NCBI GenBank assembly: GCA_003279115.1
Contig: QCBG01000005.1
Location: 1 to 64,000, forward strand
DNA: 64,000 nt
Source of the DNA: Prochlorococcus sp. AG-347-E03
GTDB lineage: Bacteria; Cyanobacteriota; Cyanobacteriia; PCC-6307; Cyanobiaceae
Reading direction: 5' to 3'
The position numbers were made by a program, and so were the translations under genes. The notes beneath the pieces were generated by a model, which saw nothing but the letters and a program-made list of their open reading frames with translations, searched no databases and was not told where the DNA came from. Below, in pieces: positions 52,397 through 62,443 of the stretch. Positions within the stretch are counted from its first letter, which is position 1. Every line of letters starts with the position of its first letter.

Positions 52397-54562
52397 GTGG
52401 AAGGACAAAATAAGTCGATCACGTTTGACGGACGAGAGATACGACTAACTACAGGACTATATGCTCCTCAAGCAAGTGGATCAGTAATGATTGAGTGTGG
52501 TGATACCTCACTATTAGTTACAGCGACAAAAACTGTCAAAAAAGAAACATCAGACTTTCTACCTCTGATATGCGACTATGAAGAAAAACTTTATGCTGCA
52601 GGGAGAATTCCTGGTGGCTTTATGAGAAGAGAAGGTCGCCCACCAGAAAGAGCGACTTTAATTGCAAGATTAATTGATAGGCCAATGAGGCCACTTTTCC
52701 CCACATGGATGAGGGATGAGATTCAAATAGTCGCATCATGCCTTTCTCTAGATGAAAGAGTTCCAGCAGATGTTTTGGCTGTTACGGGGGCTTCAATAGC
52801 AACTTTAGTTGGAGAGATTCCATTTTATGGGCCAATGGCTGCCGTAAGAGTTGGGCTTATAGGAGATGATTTCATCTTAAATCCTAGCTATAGAGAGATT
52901 GAGAAAGGAGATTTAGACATTGTTGTTGCAGGGTCACCAGACGGTATCGTCATGATTGAAGCAGGTGCGAATCAATTATCAGAGCAAGATACAATTGAAG
53001 CTATAGATTTCGGATATGAGGCTGTTACTGAGCTTATTAAATCGCAAGAAGTTTTACTACAAGATTTAGGAATAAAACAGATTAAGCCATCTGAACCTGA
53101 AGAAGATAAAACATTGCCCTCTTATTTAGAGAAAAATTGTACAAAACCTATTGAGTTAGTTTTAAAGAAATTTGACCTTTCAAAGGAAGAGAGAGATCTT
53201 GAACTCGAAAAAATTAAAACTGAAACTCAAAGCAAAATTGATTCACTTAAAGATGACAATCAAGTAAAAGTTCTAACCTCAGAAAATGAAAAATTACTTC
53301 ATTCCGACTTTAAAAAATTAACAAAAAGATTAATGAGGTCGCAAATTATAAATGATGGGAAAAGAGTTGATGGAAGAAATCTCGATGAAGTTAGAAAAAT
53401 ATCAGCCTCTGCAGGAATTCTTCCAAAAAGAGTTCATGGCTCTGCACTTTTTCAAAGAGGTCTAACTCAAGTCTTATCTACTACTACTCTTGGCACACCA
53501 AGCGATGCTCAAGAGATGGATGATTTAAATCCAAGCACTGAAAAAACATATTTGCATCACTATAATTTCCCTCCTTATTCGGTGGGCGAAACAAGACCAA
53601 TGAGAACTCCAGGCAGAAGAGAAATTGGCCATGGAGCATTAGCTGAAAGAGCAATAATACCCGTGCTGCCTGGTAAAGAAACATTTCCTTATGTTTTAAG
53701 AGTAGTAAGTGAAGTTTTAAGTTCTAACGGATCAACCTCAATGGGTTCAGTATGTGGAAGTACTCTTTCATTATTAGATGCAGGAGTTCCTCTAAAAGCA
53801 CTTGTAAGCGGTACTGCTATGGGCTTAATTAAAGAAGGTAAAGACGTTAGAATTCTTACAGATATTCAAGGAATTGAAGACTTTCTTGGAGACATGGATT
53901 TTAAGGTTGCTGGTACTGATAAAGGAATTACTGCCTTACAAATGGATATGAAAATTACAGGTTTACCAGTCTCTATTATTTCTGATGCAATTAAAAAAGC
54001 TCGACCTGCAAGATTACATATCTTAGAAAAGATGCAAGCGGCTATAGATAAACCTCAAGAATCGCTCTCTCCCCACGCTCCAAGACTTTTAAGCTTTAGG
54101 ATTGATCCTGAGCTTATAGGAACCGTAATTGGCCCTGGCGGAAGAACTATCAAAGGAATTACTGAGAGAACCAATACAAAAATAGATATAGAAGATGGAG
54201 GAATTGTAACTATTGCATCTCATGATGGAGCTGCAGCTGAAGAAGCTCAAAAGATAATTGAGGGATTAACACGCAAGGTTCATGAAGGTGAAATTTTTAC
54301 TGGAGTTGTCACTCGAATAATTCCGATTGGCGCATTTGTTGAAATTCTACCTGGTAAGGAGGGCATGGTTCATATATCCCAACTATCTGAAGCTAGAGTA
54401 GAGAGGGTTGAAGATGTTGTAAGGCAAGGTGATGAAGTAACCGTAAGGGTTCGCGAAATTGACAGCAGAGGAAGGATCAATCTTACTTTAAGGGGAGTTT
54501 CACAAAATGGAGGTATGTCTTATCCTGAGCCAACACCTACGCCGGTTGCGCCTTTAAATTAA
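52397..54562 (+). CDS. pnp: Polyribonucleotide nucleotidyltransferase
   Basis: Phosphorolytic 3'-5' exoribonuclease (721 residues) involved in mRNA decay. Two RNase PH-like domains are visible ([58 protein letters not shown]), then a KH domain ([19 protein letters not shown]) and an S1 domain ([20 protein letters not shown]). The start is GTG; the N-terminus [20 protein letters not shown] is full length. Confidence 0.97.
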   Translation: MEGQNKSITFDGREIRLTTGLYAPQASGSVMIECGDTSLLVTATKTVKKETSDFLPLICDYEEKLYAAGRIPGGFMRREGRPPERATLIARLIDRPMRPLFPTWMRDEIQIVASCLSLDERVPADVLAVTGASIATLVGEIPFYGPMAAVRVGLIGDDFILNPSYREIEKGDLDIVVAGSPDGIVMIEAGANQLSEQDTIEAIDFGYEAVTELIKSQEVLLQDLGIKQIKPSEPEEDKTLPSYLEKNCTKPIELVLKKFDLSKEERDLELEKIKTETQSKIDSLKDDNQVKVLTSENEKLLHSDFKKLTKRLMRSQIINDGKRVDGRNLDEVRKISASAGILPKRVHGSALFQRGLTQVLSTTTLGTPSDAQEMDDLNPSTEKTYLHHYNFPPYSVGETRPMRTPGRREIGHGALAERAIIPVLPGKETFPYVLRVVSEVLSSNGSTSMGSVCGSTLSLLDAGVPLKALVSGTAMGLIKEGKDVRILTDIQGIEDFLGDMDFKVAGTDKGITALQMDMKITGLPVSIISDAIKKARPARLHILEKMQAAIDKPQESLSPHAPRLLSFRIDPELIGTVIGPGGRTIKGITERTNTKIDIEDGGIVTIASHDGAAAEEAQKIIEGLTRKVHEGEIFTGVVTRIIPIGAFVEILPGKEGMVHISQLSEARVERVEDVVRQGDEVTVRVREIDSRGRINLTLRGVSQNGGMSYPEPTPTPVAPLN

Positions 54563-54566
54563 TACT

Positions 54567-55463
54567 CTAAGGATAAATATTATATTCTTTAATAATTTCT
54601 TTTACTTCGGAGCATATTCTTTTATGGTTTTTTTTATTATTAGTGGCAATTATTATTCCTGAATGTTTTAAATCGGTACTACCATAAACCAATTCCTCAT
54701 TATCAATATTGGTTATTGATCCCCCAGCCGCTTTTAAAATAGCTTCCGGTGCAGCAAAATCCCAATCTTTTGGAGCAGTTTTGCCTGGCAAACTCAATGC
54801 AATATAAATATCACTTTCTCCTCTAATAATTGAAGCAACTTTACAACCAATACTACCCATTAAAATAGTTTTCTTGAAATTAATCTTTTCAATTAAATCC
54901 TTTAATTTTTGATTCCTATGGTTTTTGCTTGTAACAATAGTCATCTTTTCGAGAATATTTGTTTCAGACAAGTTTTGTTTGCGAATATTTCCATCTCTGT
55001 TCTCACACCAAATTTTTTCTTCATAAGAAATCCATAATTCATCTTTTTCAGGGATAAGAACGATACCAATATATGGCTTTCGTTTATAGTTCAGGGCTAA
55101 ATGCATTGCGTAACTTTGCGTTCCTTGAATAAAATCTTTAGTCCCGTCTAAAGGATCAAGAACCCATAGCCAGTCAACATTATTGAAATAATTAGATTGT
55201 ATTTTAAAATTTTCTTCGCTCAAAATCTCCCAATTAGTATCTTGATATATTTGGTTTATTCTGTTAATAATTAATTCGTTTACTTCTAAATCAGCTAATG
55301 TTACGGGATCATCATTATTTTTATTTTTAAGAATTTCGTTTTTTTGTTCTAATTTTTTAATAATATTGGCATAGTACAACAAGATATCTGCAGCTTCCCA
55401 ACTCAAACTCCTCAGATTATCTATTAGATCATTAATTTCTACTCCGAAAGGTAATTTAACCAC
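54567..55463 (-). CDS. cysQ: 3'(2'),5'-bisphosphate nucleotidase (CysQ-like)
   Basis: An inositol-monophosphatase-fold enzyme of 298 residues that likely dephosphorylates PAP from sulfate assimilation. The metal-binding segments are DPVTLADLEVNELI, ILSEEN, WVLDPLDGTKDFIQGTQSYA and PKDWDFAAPEAILKAAGG. The related inositol or fructose bisphosphatases cannot be wholly excluded, but the DPLDGTKDF form favours CysQ. It converges with pnp (4-base gap) and is divergent from rsmI by 3 bases. Confidence 0.88.
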   Translation of the reverse strand: MVKLPFGVEINDLIDNLRSLSWEAADILLYYANIIKKLEQKNEILKNKNNDDPVTLADLEVNELIINRINQIYQDTNWEILSEENFKIQSNYFNNVDWLWVLDPLDGTKDFIQGTQSYAMHLALNYKRKPYIGIVLIPEKDELWISYEEKIWCENRDGNIRKQNLSETNILEKMTIVTSKNHRNQKLKDLIEKINFKKTILMGSIGCKVASIIRGESDIYIALSLPGKTAPKDWDFAAPEAILKAAGGSITNIDNEELVYGSTDLKHSGIIIATNNKKNHKRICSEVKEIIKEYNIYP

Positions 55464-55466
55464 TTA

Positions 55467-56330
55467 ATGACAAATAATTCCTCATTATCTCATAGAAAAG
55501 AAGAACCTGAGGAAGGAATTTTATATTTAGTGGGTACACCGATTGGAAATTTAAATGATATGTCTCCAAGAGCAATAAATATTCTTGCAAATGTCTCTCT
55601 CATTGCTTGCGAAGACACAAGACAAACCAGAAAAATAATGAATAAATTTAGTATTTCTAATAATTTAGTAAGTTTTAATAAAGAAAATTCTTTAAAAAAA
55701 ATTCCCAATTTAATTAATGACCTTAAAGCAGGCAAGTCAATTGCACTTGTGAGTGACGCAGGAATGCCAGGAATTTGTGATCCTGGGGAAAACTTAGTTA
55801 GACATGTCAAATCTCAGGGATATGATGTTATTTGTATACCAGGAGCTTGTGCGGCAATAACAGCTCTCGTCTCAAGTGGAATGCCATCTTCTAAATTTAT
55901 CTTCGAAGGTTTCCTTCCTAAAAAAAAGGTTGATAGAGAAAAAATTCTTTTTGAAATTAGTAAGAATGAGAAAACAACTATAGTTTATGAATCTCCCCAT
56001 CGACTTAAGAAATTTTTGAGAGAATTATTAGATTTCTGTGGAGGTGAAAGAGAAATTCTTGTAGCGAGAGAATTAACTAAAAAATTTGAAGAACATTTGG
56101 TTAATAGAATTGATAGTACAGTAGAATTTTTTAAAGATAAAGAGGTGATTGGTGAGATAACAATAGTAATAAGAGGTATTCACAAAGATAAAAATGAAGA
56201 AATTAATAAGTCAGATTTAAAGAAGGATCTGAATGAATTAACTAATGCAGGTTTAAGTTTGTCAGCAGCTTCAAAGTATTTAGCCAAAAAATATGGCATC
56301 AAAAAAAACATAATTTATAATTTAAGATAG
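55467..56330 (+). CDS. rsmI: 16S rRNA (cytidine-2'-O)-methyltransferase RsmI
   Basis: SAM-dependent methyltransferase that modifies C1402 of 16S rRNA. The tetrapyrrole-methylase fold is clear: LYLVGTPIGNLNDMSPRAIN, IACEDTRQTRKIMNKF, ALVSDAGMPGICDPGENLV and FEGFLPKKKVDREKIL. The 287-residue length is normal; its C-terminal helical part ends with ASKYLAKKYGIKKNIIY. The ATG lies only three bases from the divergent cysQ start, so the two promoters must sit within each other's coding region. Confidence 0.95.
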   Translation: MTNNSSLSHRKEEPEEGILYLVGTPIGNLNDMSPRAINILANVSLIACEDTRQTRKIMNKFSISNNLVSFNKENSLKKIPNLINDLKAGKSIALVSDAGMPGICDPGENLVRHVKSQGYDVICIPGACAAITALVSSGMPSSKFIFEGFLPKKKVDREKILFEISKNEKTTIVYESPHRLKKFLRELLDFCGGEREILVARELTKKFEEHLVNRIDSTVEFFKDKEVIGEITIVIRGIHKDKNEEINKSDLKKDLNELTNAGLSLSAASKYLAKKYGIKKNIIYNLR

Positions 56331-56349
56331 ATTTCAAAAAATTAAATAT

Positions 56350-56571
56350 ATGTCAGTAATTTTAAAAAAAATAATTTTTGCAACCACTTTTAATTCTTGT
56401 TTATTCATATTGTTATTAATTGGAATACAAAATAGCTCAATTAAAAGTAAGGTTAACTTCTTAATAAACGAAACGATTAAATTACCAATAAGTTTTATTA
56501 TTGGAGCAAGTTTTATTAGCGGTTCTTTAATGGGAAGTTTCTTAAATATTAATTTAACAAAGAAAAGTTAA
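56350..56571 (+). CDS. Small two-helix membrane protein, 73 residues
   Basis: Two hydrophobic helices (IFATTFNSCLFILLLIGIQN and ISFIIGASFISGSLMGSFLN) separated by a short polar loop. The layout recalls LapA-domain (DUF1049) proteins of cyanobacteria, which also have two helices and an IQN-like turn, but the similarity is only by eye. It follows rsmI after 19 bases and converges with the HTH-like gene. Confidence 0.6.
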   Translation: MSVILKKIIFATTFNSCLFILLLIGIQNSSIKSKVNFLINETIKLPISFIIGASFISGSLMGSFLNINLTKKS

Positions 56572-56575
56572 TAGT

Positions 56576-57274
56576 TTAAAGAGCTATTAATTTCTCTTCA
56601 CTTACAATCCTAGATATTCCTCTTGAAACTAGGATGGGAGAGACAATTCTAAATACATCTGTATTAGGAACCTTAATAACTTTTTGTTCCTTACTACAAG
56701 CTCTTTTTGCTAATTTTAAATCGCAATATATTTCTATTGTTTTTCTCTGTAAATCTTCATTTGGGAGAAATTCCCATTCTGGATAATCTTTTAATAATTT
56801 TATTTCTAATTCAATATTTTTATGAACAATCATATATACAGTTTTGGGAAAATCAATTTCTTTTATAGGTATAGATGACAACTCTTTACGAGGAACATTT
56901 TCTATTTCGAAATCTAAAGGAGAAATTTCTACAAATTCTGTACTTGAGAAATTATTATTATCAGTTTGATTAGCATCGAAAGTTTGCTCATTGCTAAATT
57001 CATTTTTAGAAGATTTCTTTGCTAATTCAGGATCATTTTTTTTCTTTATGTCTTTTTCCTCAAGAATACTTAATTCATGAAAATTATTATGATTTTCAAG
57101 TAATTGCTTATAAATTATTTCCCCAAGACTTTTTTTCAAGTTTCTAGATATTGTTGCTATTGTACAATTAAACTCCTCTGATAAAACTTCAATAGTTTTA
57201 CCATTTTTAAAATATTCAGCTATTTCACTTTTTTGTTTTTCTGTAAGTCTCTTAGCCATATTTAATTTTTTCAT
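56576..57274 (-). CDS. Hypothetical protein with N-terminal helix-turn-helix
   Basis: A 232-residue protein. Residues about 8-50 (RLTEKQKSEIAEYFKNGKTI, then EVLSEEFNCTIATISRNLKK) form a resolvase/IS-type helix-turn-helix. A long polar acidic stretch rich in Asn and Ser follows, then a compact C-terminal domain (FPKTVYMIVHKNIELEIKLL; VFRIVSPILVSRGISRI). The start could be ATG 57274 or 57259. It looks like a DNA-binding regulator with a disordered linker. It stands next to a tRNA-Arg that borders the surface-glycan region. I do not recognise a named family. Confidence 0.6.
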   Translation of the reverse strand: MKKLNMAKRLTEKQKSEIAEYFKNGKTIEVLSEEFNCTIATISRNLKKSLGEIIYKQLLENHNNFHELSILEEKDIKKKNDPELAKKSSKNEFSNEQTFDANQTDNNNFSSTEFVEISPLDFEIENVPRKELSSIPIKEIDFPKTVYMIVHKNIELEIKLLKDYPEWEFLPNEDLQRKTIEIYCDLKLAKRACSKEQKVIKVPNTDVFRIVSPILVSRGISRIVSEEKLIAL

Positions 57275-57495
57275 TCTTTCAAAATTTTACAATAATTCAG
57301 AGAAAAAAATAGATATCAATTTAAAAAATGATTTTTTTGAATTTATAGTATTTCTTTTTGATAATTTACTTGTTGTGAGTGCAGGGCTGTTTTAAAATAA
57401 AAAAGTTGTTTGGGTTATTTATAAATAGAACACTCAAAATAAGGTGAAATTTCATCTTTTGGAACTGTTCTGATTCATAAAACCAAAAAACTTCA
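57275..57495. other. Intergenic region before tRNA-Arg
   Basis: A 221-base AT-rich gap between the HTH-like gene and the tRNA. It would hold both promoters. I see no ORF with a start longer than about 20 codons, no clear hairpin and no small-RNA motif I know. Confidence 0.4.
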
Positions 57496-57569
<74 letters not shown>

Positions 57570-57682
57570 TAAATTAAAAATTTTTAAACCCAGCATATCT
57601 AATATGGACAATACCAAAAATGACTCCATGAAATTTTTAGTATCTACTTTATTGTTATTATTCCATAAATAAAATATTTTTT

Positions 57683-59014
57683 TTGAAAACAATATTAAAT
57701 TTCAAAACTGGAATTTTTCTTTTTCGTTCAGGTATCTTTTTATTAGTTTCTGTGCCTGTACTATCCTCATTTTTATTTCTTTTTTCGATATTAATATCAT
57801 CTTATAAAAATTACAAAAATTTCTTATCTGACAAATATAATTATCCATTTTTTTTAGCTAGTTTTTTTCTAATAATTTCAGTATCTATATCTAGTTTAGA
57901 AACGTTCTCTAATAAAATTTCAGGCTGGAGCAATTATTTAAATTGGGTAAGTCTTTTTAATTGGCTTCCATTATTTTTTTGCATATGGGCATTTAAACCT
58001 TACTTATATTCTTCAAAATCAAGAAAAATAATTTTATTACTTTTACTTAGTGGCTCGGTTCCTCTAATAATTTCAGGTTATCTTCAAGTATTTTTTGACA
58101 TTCATGGGCCATTCAAGATTTTTAATGGATTAATAATATGGTTTCAAAGAGAAGGAGAACCTGGCCTAACTGGATTATTCAATAATAGAAATTATGCAAG
58201 TTTATGGTTCACAATATTGTGGCCTATTTGTTTAGCAATTTTGTCTCAAAGAAAAAATGGATCAAAATTTTTTATTTATATTTTTAGTATTTCAATAATT
58301 TCTTCTATTTATTTGACATTTTCTCGAAATGGATTCCTTAATCTATTTTTATCTTCTTTGATATTCTTGAAAGGCTCTTTATCAATTTGGTTATTTATTT
58401 TATTAATTTTATTAATAACATTATTAATAGCTGCGGTAACAAATATTTTCCCTTTAAGTTTTAAAGAATTTGCAATTAGTATAATACCTTCAGAAGTAAT
58501 AAAAAGATTTTCAATATTAGAGAACCTTGATGTTTTTACTTCAAATGCAAGATTCTCTATTTGGCTAAGCGCATTACAGTTTATAAAAGAAAGGCCTTTT
58601 CTTGGCTGGGGAGCAGCAACTTTTCCTATTTTATATAAAGCAGAGCATGATGTATGTTGTTATAAATCTTATCTTCAATGGTATGGTCATACTCACAATA
58701 TTCAACTTGAAATGGCTTTAAATTATGGTCTGCCTTTTTCATTTATAATTAATACAACATTGATTTTTATTCTTTATAAATCTTTTAAGAAAATTTTTAT
58801 TTTTAAAATAAGAGATAACAATCTTCAAGAAATAAACTTAAATAAGTTTGATAAAGCATGGTGGACAGCATCCTTTACTTTCTTTTTTAGTCAATTATTT
58901 GATATACACTACTATGATCTAAGATTAAATTTTGTATTTTGGATTTTCATATCTGGATTAATTATCAAAATACAAGAAAATAATAAAAAAAATCCGAATC
59001 CTAAAGGAATCTAG
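57683..59014 (+). CDS. O-antigen ligase/polymerase-like membrane protein
   Basis: A 443-residue protein with about eleven hydrophobic helices. The middle has GLTGLFNNRNYASLWFTILW, and the large loop near residue 290-330 (FIKERPFLGWGAATFPILYK and GHTHNIQLEMALNYGLPFSF) carries the His-containing pattern of Wzy_C/O-antigen ligases. It starts at TTG. It would join or polymerise surface polysaccharide on the periplasmic face. It is the first gene of the surface region after tRNA-Arg. Confidence 0.83.
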   Translation: MKTILNFKTGIFLFRSGIFLLVSVPVLSSFLFLFSILISSYKNYKNFLSDKYNYPFFLASFFLIISVSISSLETFSNKISGWSNYLNWVSLFNWLPLFFCIWAFKPYLYSSKSRKIILLLLLSGSVPLIISGYLQVFFDIHGPFKIFNGLIIWFQREGEPGLTGLFNNRNYASLWFTILWPICLAILSQRKNGSKFFIYIFSISIISSIYLTFSRNGFLNLFLSSLIFLKGSLSIWLFILLILLITLLIAAVTNIFPLSFKEFAISIIPSEVIKRFSILENLDVFTSNARFSIWLSALQFIKERPFLGWGAATFPILYKAEHDVCCYKSYLQWYGHTHNIQLEMALNYGLPFSFIINTTLIFILYKSFKKIFIFKIRDNNLQEINLNKFDKAWWTASFTFFFSQLFDIHYYDLRLNFVFWIFISGLIIKIQENNKKNPNPKGI

Positions 59015-59103
59015 TTTAATTATAAAAAGTAAATCATTAAAAATTTTTAAAATTAAATAACAAAATTAAATTATTTCATAACTTTTAATTGTAATTTTTT
59101 CAA

Positions 59104-59118
59104 ACCATTAAAAATGGT
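59104..59118 (+). repeat. Short inverted repeat in gap before flippase-like gene
   Basis: ACCATT and AATGGT form a 6-base stem around AAA in the 197-base gap between the O-antigen-ligase-like gene and the next gene. There is no T-run after it. The remaining gap is AT-rich and holds no supportable ORF. Confidence 0.3.
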
Positions 59119-59211
59119 ATAAGATTATGAATATAGATTTTGTTTTTTGTATTAAAAAAAGATCTTTATTTCTTCTTTTAAAGAAAGATATATAATCTAC
59201 TTATTAATGAT

Positions 59212-60402
59212 ATGTGGTTTAAAGGGGTTAGGGTAAGTGCATTAATAGGGAGGGTTTTTACTGTAACCCTACTAACAAAATTTAATTATTTAGAAACCTC
59301 TGCAGCATTAGCCATATTATTTACTACAAGTAGTTTGTTTAATAGTGCTTTACCACCACTTCACAAAGAAATATATTTAAAAGCTGTTAAAAATAAAGTC
59401 TATAATTTAAGGGAAATTTTGATGAATTACCTTTTCCCTCTTTCATTAATTTTAATTTTTTCATCATTTATTGTCTGCATATTAATTAGAGATTTCCTAG
59501 ATCAATTTGATCCATCTTTATTCTTATATTCATTAATCTTTTTTTACTTAGTTACAGAAAAAATATTCGATGAGTTTAATAGATATTCGCTTACATTTCA
59601 AAAGTATTTCCCATGGAATATTATTTGTATTTCAAGAACTATTTTAAACAATATAATCTTTTTTATTTTAATAATTTCAGGAAAATATTCCGAAGAAATT
59701 ATTTTTAATTTCATTCTAATAATGTTTTCTATTTCTACTCTTAGCCCATTTTTATTAATATTAAAACCCTTGAAAATAAAAAGAACTTTAACTTATTTTT
59801 ATAAGAGGACTAAATATTCAAGCTTCAAATTATTAACTAATAAAAAAGTCCTCAAAGCTTGGTTAATTTCCTTATCAATGCTTTTACCTACATACAGTGA
59901 AAGAATAGCATCTTTAACAGCTGGCTCAAGTGAAAAAGGTAAAATGTATATTGCAGTTTCAATATTTCAACTAATAACATTTTTTGTAGATCTGCAAATT
60001 AATTCAAATAAAAAAGCTGAAATAATAAAAAATAAAAGTTTAAAAGAACTTTTAAGAAATTCGAAGATATTTATTTTCTCTTCTTTAATTATCACATTAG
60101 TATGTTTGGGCTATATTTTTTTCAATGTATCCGATGGCTTATACAATAATTTCAATAGTATTTCTACATTAATAATTTTAGGATCAAGTATTGTTTTGAA
60201 TTCTCTATCCTTAATTCAAGAAGAAAGAATTTTTTGGGCAAAAAAATATAAGTCGATTTTCATAGAAATGTTAATAATTTCCTCACTATTAATATTTTCT
60301 TTTATCTTCTTAAGATTTAATACTCTTATATTATCTATTGGTATAATTTCCACGAATATAGCCAGATTCACAATCTCAACGAAAATTGCGAATGAATATT
60401 AA
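59212..60402 (+). CDS. Flippase-like polytopic membrane protein
   Basis: A 396-residue protein with about ten to twelve helices and positively charged loops. The beginning (MWFKGVRVSALIGRVFTVTL then LTKFNYLETSAALAILFTTS) is reminiscent of Wzx/oligosaccharide flippases, and the context fits, but the sequence is divergent and I cannot confirm the family. It is strongly enriched in Ile, Leu, Asn and Lys, more so than core genes of the window, as expected for island genes. It is the second gene after tRNA-Arg. Confidence 0.65.
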   Translation: MWFKGVRVSALIGRVFTVTLLTKFNYLETSAALAILFTTSSLFNSALPPLHKEIYLKAVKNKVYNLREILMNYLFPLSLILIFSSFIVCILIRDFLDQFDPSLFLYSLIFFYLVTEKIFDEFNRYSLTFQKYFPWNIICISRTILNNIIFFILIISGKYSEEIIFNFILIMFSISTLSPFLLILKPLKIKRTLTYFYKRTKYSSFKLLTNKKVLKAWLISLSMLLPTYSERIASLTAGSSEKGKMYIAVSIFQLITFFVDLQINSNKKAEIIKNKSLKELLRNSKIFIFSSLIITLVCLGYIFFNVSDGLYNNFNSISTLIILGSSIVLNSLSLIQEERIFWAKKYKSIFIEMLIISSLLIFSFIFLRFNTLILSIGIISTNIARFTISTKIANEY

Positions 60403-60487
60403 AAACTTTTAAGTCATTAATGCAATCTTTTCTATATTATGAAGTCTAATTTAAAGTAAAAATTATTAACTAATTTCATTTTTATAA

Positions 60488-61255
60488 GTGAAAAAAAAAT
60501 CGGATTTAGATATTGAACGCGAAAGATATTCAAAAAGGGCAAAAATAAATAAACAAAGTTCGAAAAAATTCAAACTAAAAAAAAGAAAAAATAATTTAAT
60601 AGATGCACCATATATTGAAATTTATTTTAAATCCCTTATTAGAAATTCAAAAAAAGGATTTAAAATTTTGGAAATTTGCTGTGGTGAAGGTGAACGAAGT
60701 GGTCCAATTTTAGAAAATTATAAAGACATAACATTTGCAGATATATCAAAAAATTCACTTGATGTTATTAAAAAAAACTATAGTTCTTTTTTAACGAAAA
60801 CTATTAATTTTAAGGAATGTAATATGGAAATACTTCCGTTTGATAATGAAATATTTGATATTGTCGCATGTGCAGGAGGTCTAAGCTATGGAAACAATAA
60901 ATTAGTTTTAAATGAAATTCATAGAGTTTTAAAACAAAATGGAATTTTTATATGTATTGATTCGTTAAATGAGAATCCTATTTATAAATTAAATAGATAT
61001 TTACATTATTTAAGGGGAAATAGAACAAAAAGTACATTAAAAAGAATGCCAGATAGAAAATTAATAGAGGATTATGATCGTAAATTTGGGATTACAAAAA
61101 TAAATTATTCAGGAACATTAATTTGGATACTCTATCCCCTTTCGAAAATAATCGGCTATAAAAAATCAAAAATCTTATCTGATTTTTTTGATAAAAATCT
61201 ACCAAAATGGATGTCCTTTAAATTTATTATGGAAGCAAAAAAGATATCTGAATAA
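60488..61255 (+). CDS. Class I SAM-dependent methyltransferase
   Basis: A 255-residue methyltransferase. A very basic N-terminus (about 35 residues, rich in Lys) precedes motif I (FKILEICCGEGERSGPIL), motif II (ITFADISKNSLDVI), motif IV (EIFDIVACAGGLSYGNNKLV) and the LNEIHRVLKQNGIFICIDSL segment. It starts at GTG. Family and context suggest methylation of a surface sugar or lipid carrier, not proven. Codon usage is highly A/T-rich. Confidence 0.85.
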   Translation: MKKKSDLDIERERYSKRAKINKQSSKKFKLKKRKNNLIDAPYIEIYFKSLIRNSKKGFKILEICCGEGERSGPILENYKDITFADISKNSLDVIKKNYSSFLTKTINFKECNMEILPFDNEIFDIVACAGGLSYGNNKLVLNEIHRVLKQNGIFICIDSLNENPIYKLNRYLHYLRGNRTKSTLKRMPDRKLIEDYDRKFGITKINYSGTLIWILYPLSKIIGYKKSKILSDFFDKNLPKWMSFKFIMEAKKISE

Positions 61256-61336
61256 ATACATTATCTCATTAATATAATGAATTTTTTTTAAATAATAATT
61301 TTTCAATATATAATTACTAATAGCTTTTTTTTTGTT

Positions 61337-62443
61337 TTGAAAAATATCCCATTTTGCGACTACAAGAAACTTTACCTTAATCATAGAGAAAATTATTTAA
61401 AAATAATTGATGAAGTTGCAAGCAGTGGGGGGTTTATCATGCAACAAGCAAAGAAAGATTTTGAGAAGGAACTATCTGAATTTACAGGATGTAATCATGC
61501 GATAGGAGTAGGAAATTGCACTGATGGTCTTGAAATAATTTGGCAATCAATAGGACTAAGACCAGGTGATGAAGTAATTTGCTCTTCCCATACTTTTATA
61601 GCTACAGCATCATCTATAGTCATGGCTGGAGGAGTCCCAAAACCTGTTGAAATAGGAGATGATAATTTAATATGTTCAGAAGCAATTTCGGATGCAATTA
61701 ATTCGAGAACTGTTGGAATAATGCCAACCCAACTTAATGGGAGAATATGTGATATGGATAAGATTATTAATCTAGCTAATAAACATAAATTATTTGTTGT
61801 AGAAGATGCTGCTCAAGCTTTAGGCGCAAGATATAAAGGGAAACATTCAGGGACATTTGGGATTGCAGGTGCTATTAGTTTTTATCCAGCGAAGGTTATG
61901 GGATGTTTTGGAGATGGAGGAGCCATAGTAACAAATAATTATGACATTTTTAATAGATCTCATCAACTTCATGATCAAGGAAGAGATGTCAATGGAGAGC
62001 TCAAGTCATGGGGTAGGAATAGTAGGTTAGATAATTTACAGGCGGCAATACTTTCATATCAACTTCAAAAATATCCTGCAGTAATTCAAAGAAGAAGAGA
62101 AATTGCCTCTTATTATCACAAAAAGTTATCTCAATTAAATGAGCTTAAGCTTCCACCACCTCCACTTGAGGATTCAGATAATTTTGATATTTTTCAAAAT
62201 TACGAATTTATGGCGGATAACAGAGATGAATTAAAGAAATATCTAGAAGAAAATGGTATCAAAACTTTAATTCAATGGAATGGTAAGGGGATACATCAAT
62301 GGGAATCATTGGGCTTTACTGTTAAATTGCCTAAAGTAGAGGATTTCTTCAAAAAATGCATAATGATACCAATTTGGGATTATCTAACAGATGAAGAAGT
62401 TAGATATATAGCTGATAAGATTATTTCTTTTTATCGAAAATGA
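61337..62443 (+). CDS. DegT/DnrJ/EryC1 (ArnB-type) sugar aminotransferase
   Basis: PLP-dependent aminotransferase of 368 residues that aminates or dehydrates a nucleotide keto-sugar. The family start is IPFCDYKKLYLNHRENYLKI; GVGNCTDGLEIIWQSIGLRP and VVEDAAQALGARYKGKHSGT follow, and the PLP lysine lies in FYPAKVMGCFGDGGAIVT. Most DegT enzymes have SFFPxKxLG or SFHxxKxIT here, so the form is usual. The start is TTG. Its stop overlaps the next ATG by 4 bases (ATGA). Confidence 0.93.
   Translation: MKNIPFCDYKKLYLNHRENYLKIIDEVASSGGFIMQQAKKDFEKELSEFTGCNHAIGVGNCTDGLEIIWQSIGLRPGDEVICSSHTFIATASSIVMAGGVPKPVEIGDDNLICSEAISDAINSRTVGIMPTQLNGRICDMDKIINLANKHKLFVVEDAAQALGARYKGKHSGTFGIAGAISFYPAKVMGCFGDGGAIVTNNYDIFNRSHQLHDQGRDVNGELKSWGRNSRLDNLQAAILSYQLQKYPAVIQRRREIASYYHKKLSQLNELKLPPPPLEDSDNFDIFQNYEFMADNRDELKKYLEENGIKTLIQWNGKGIHQWESLGFTVKLPKVEDFFKKCIMIPIWDYLTDEEVRYIADKIISFYRK

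Noticed and set aside
57604-57672. ATG ORF of 22 codons between tRNA-Arg and the O-antigen-ligase-like gene
   Set aside because: Too short and AT-biased; no conserved feature recognised.
59127-59195. ATG ORF of about 22 codons before the flippase-like gene
   Set aside because: Lys/Leu/Phe-rich low-complexity composition expected by chance in this AT-rich gap.
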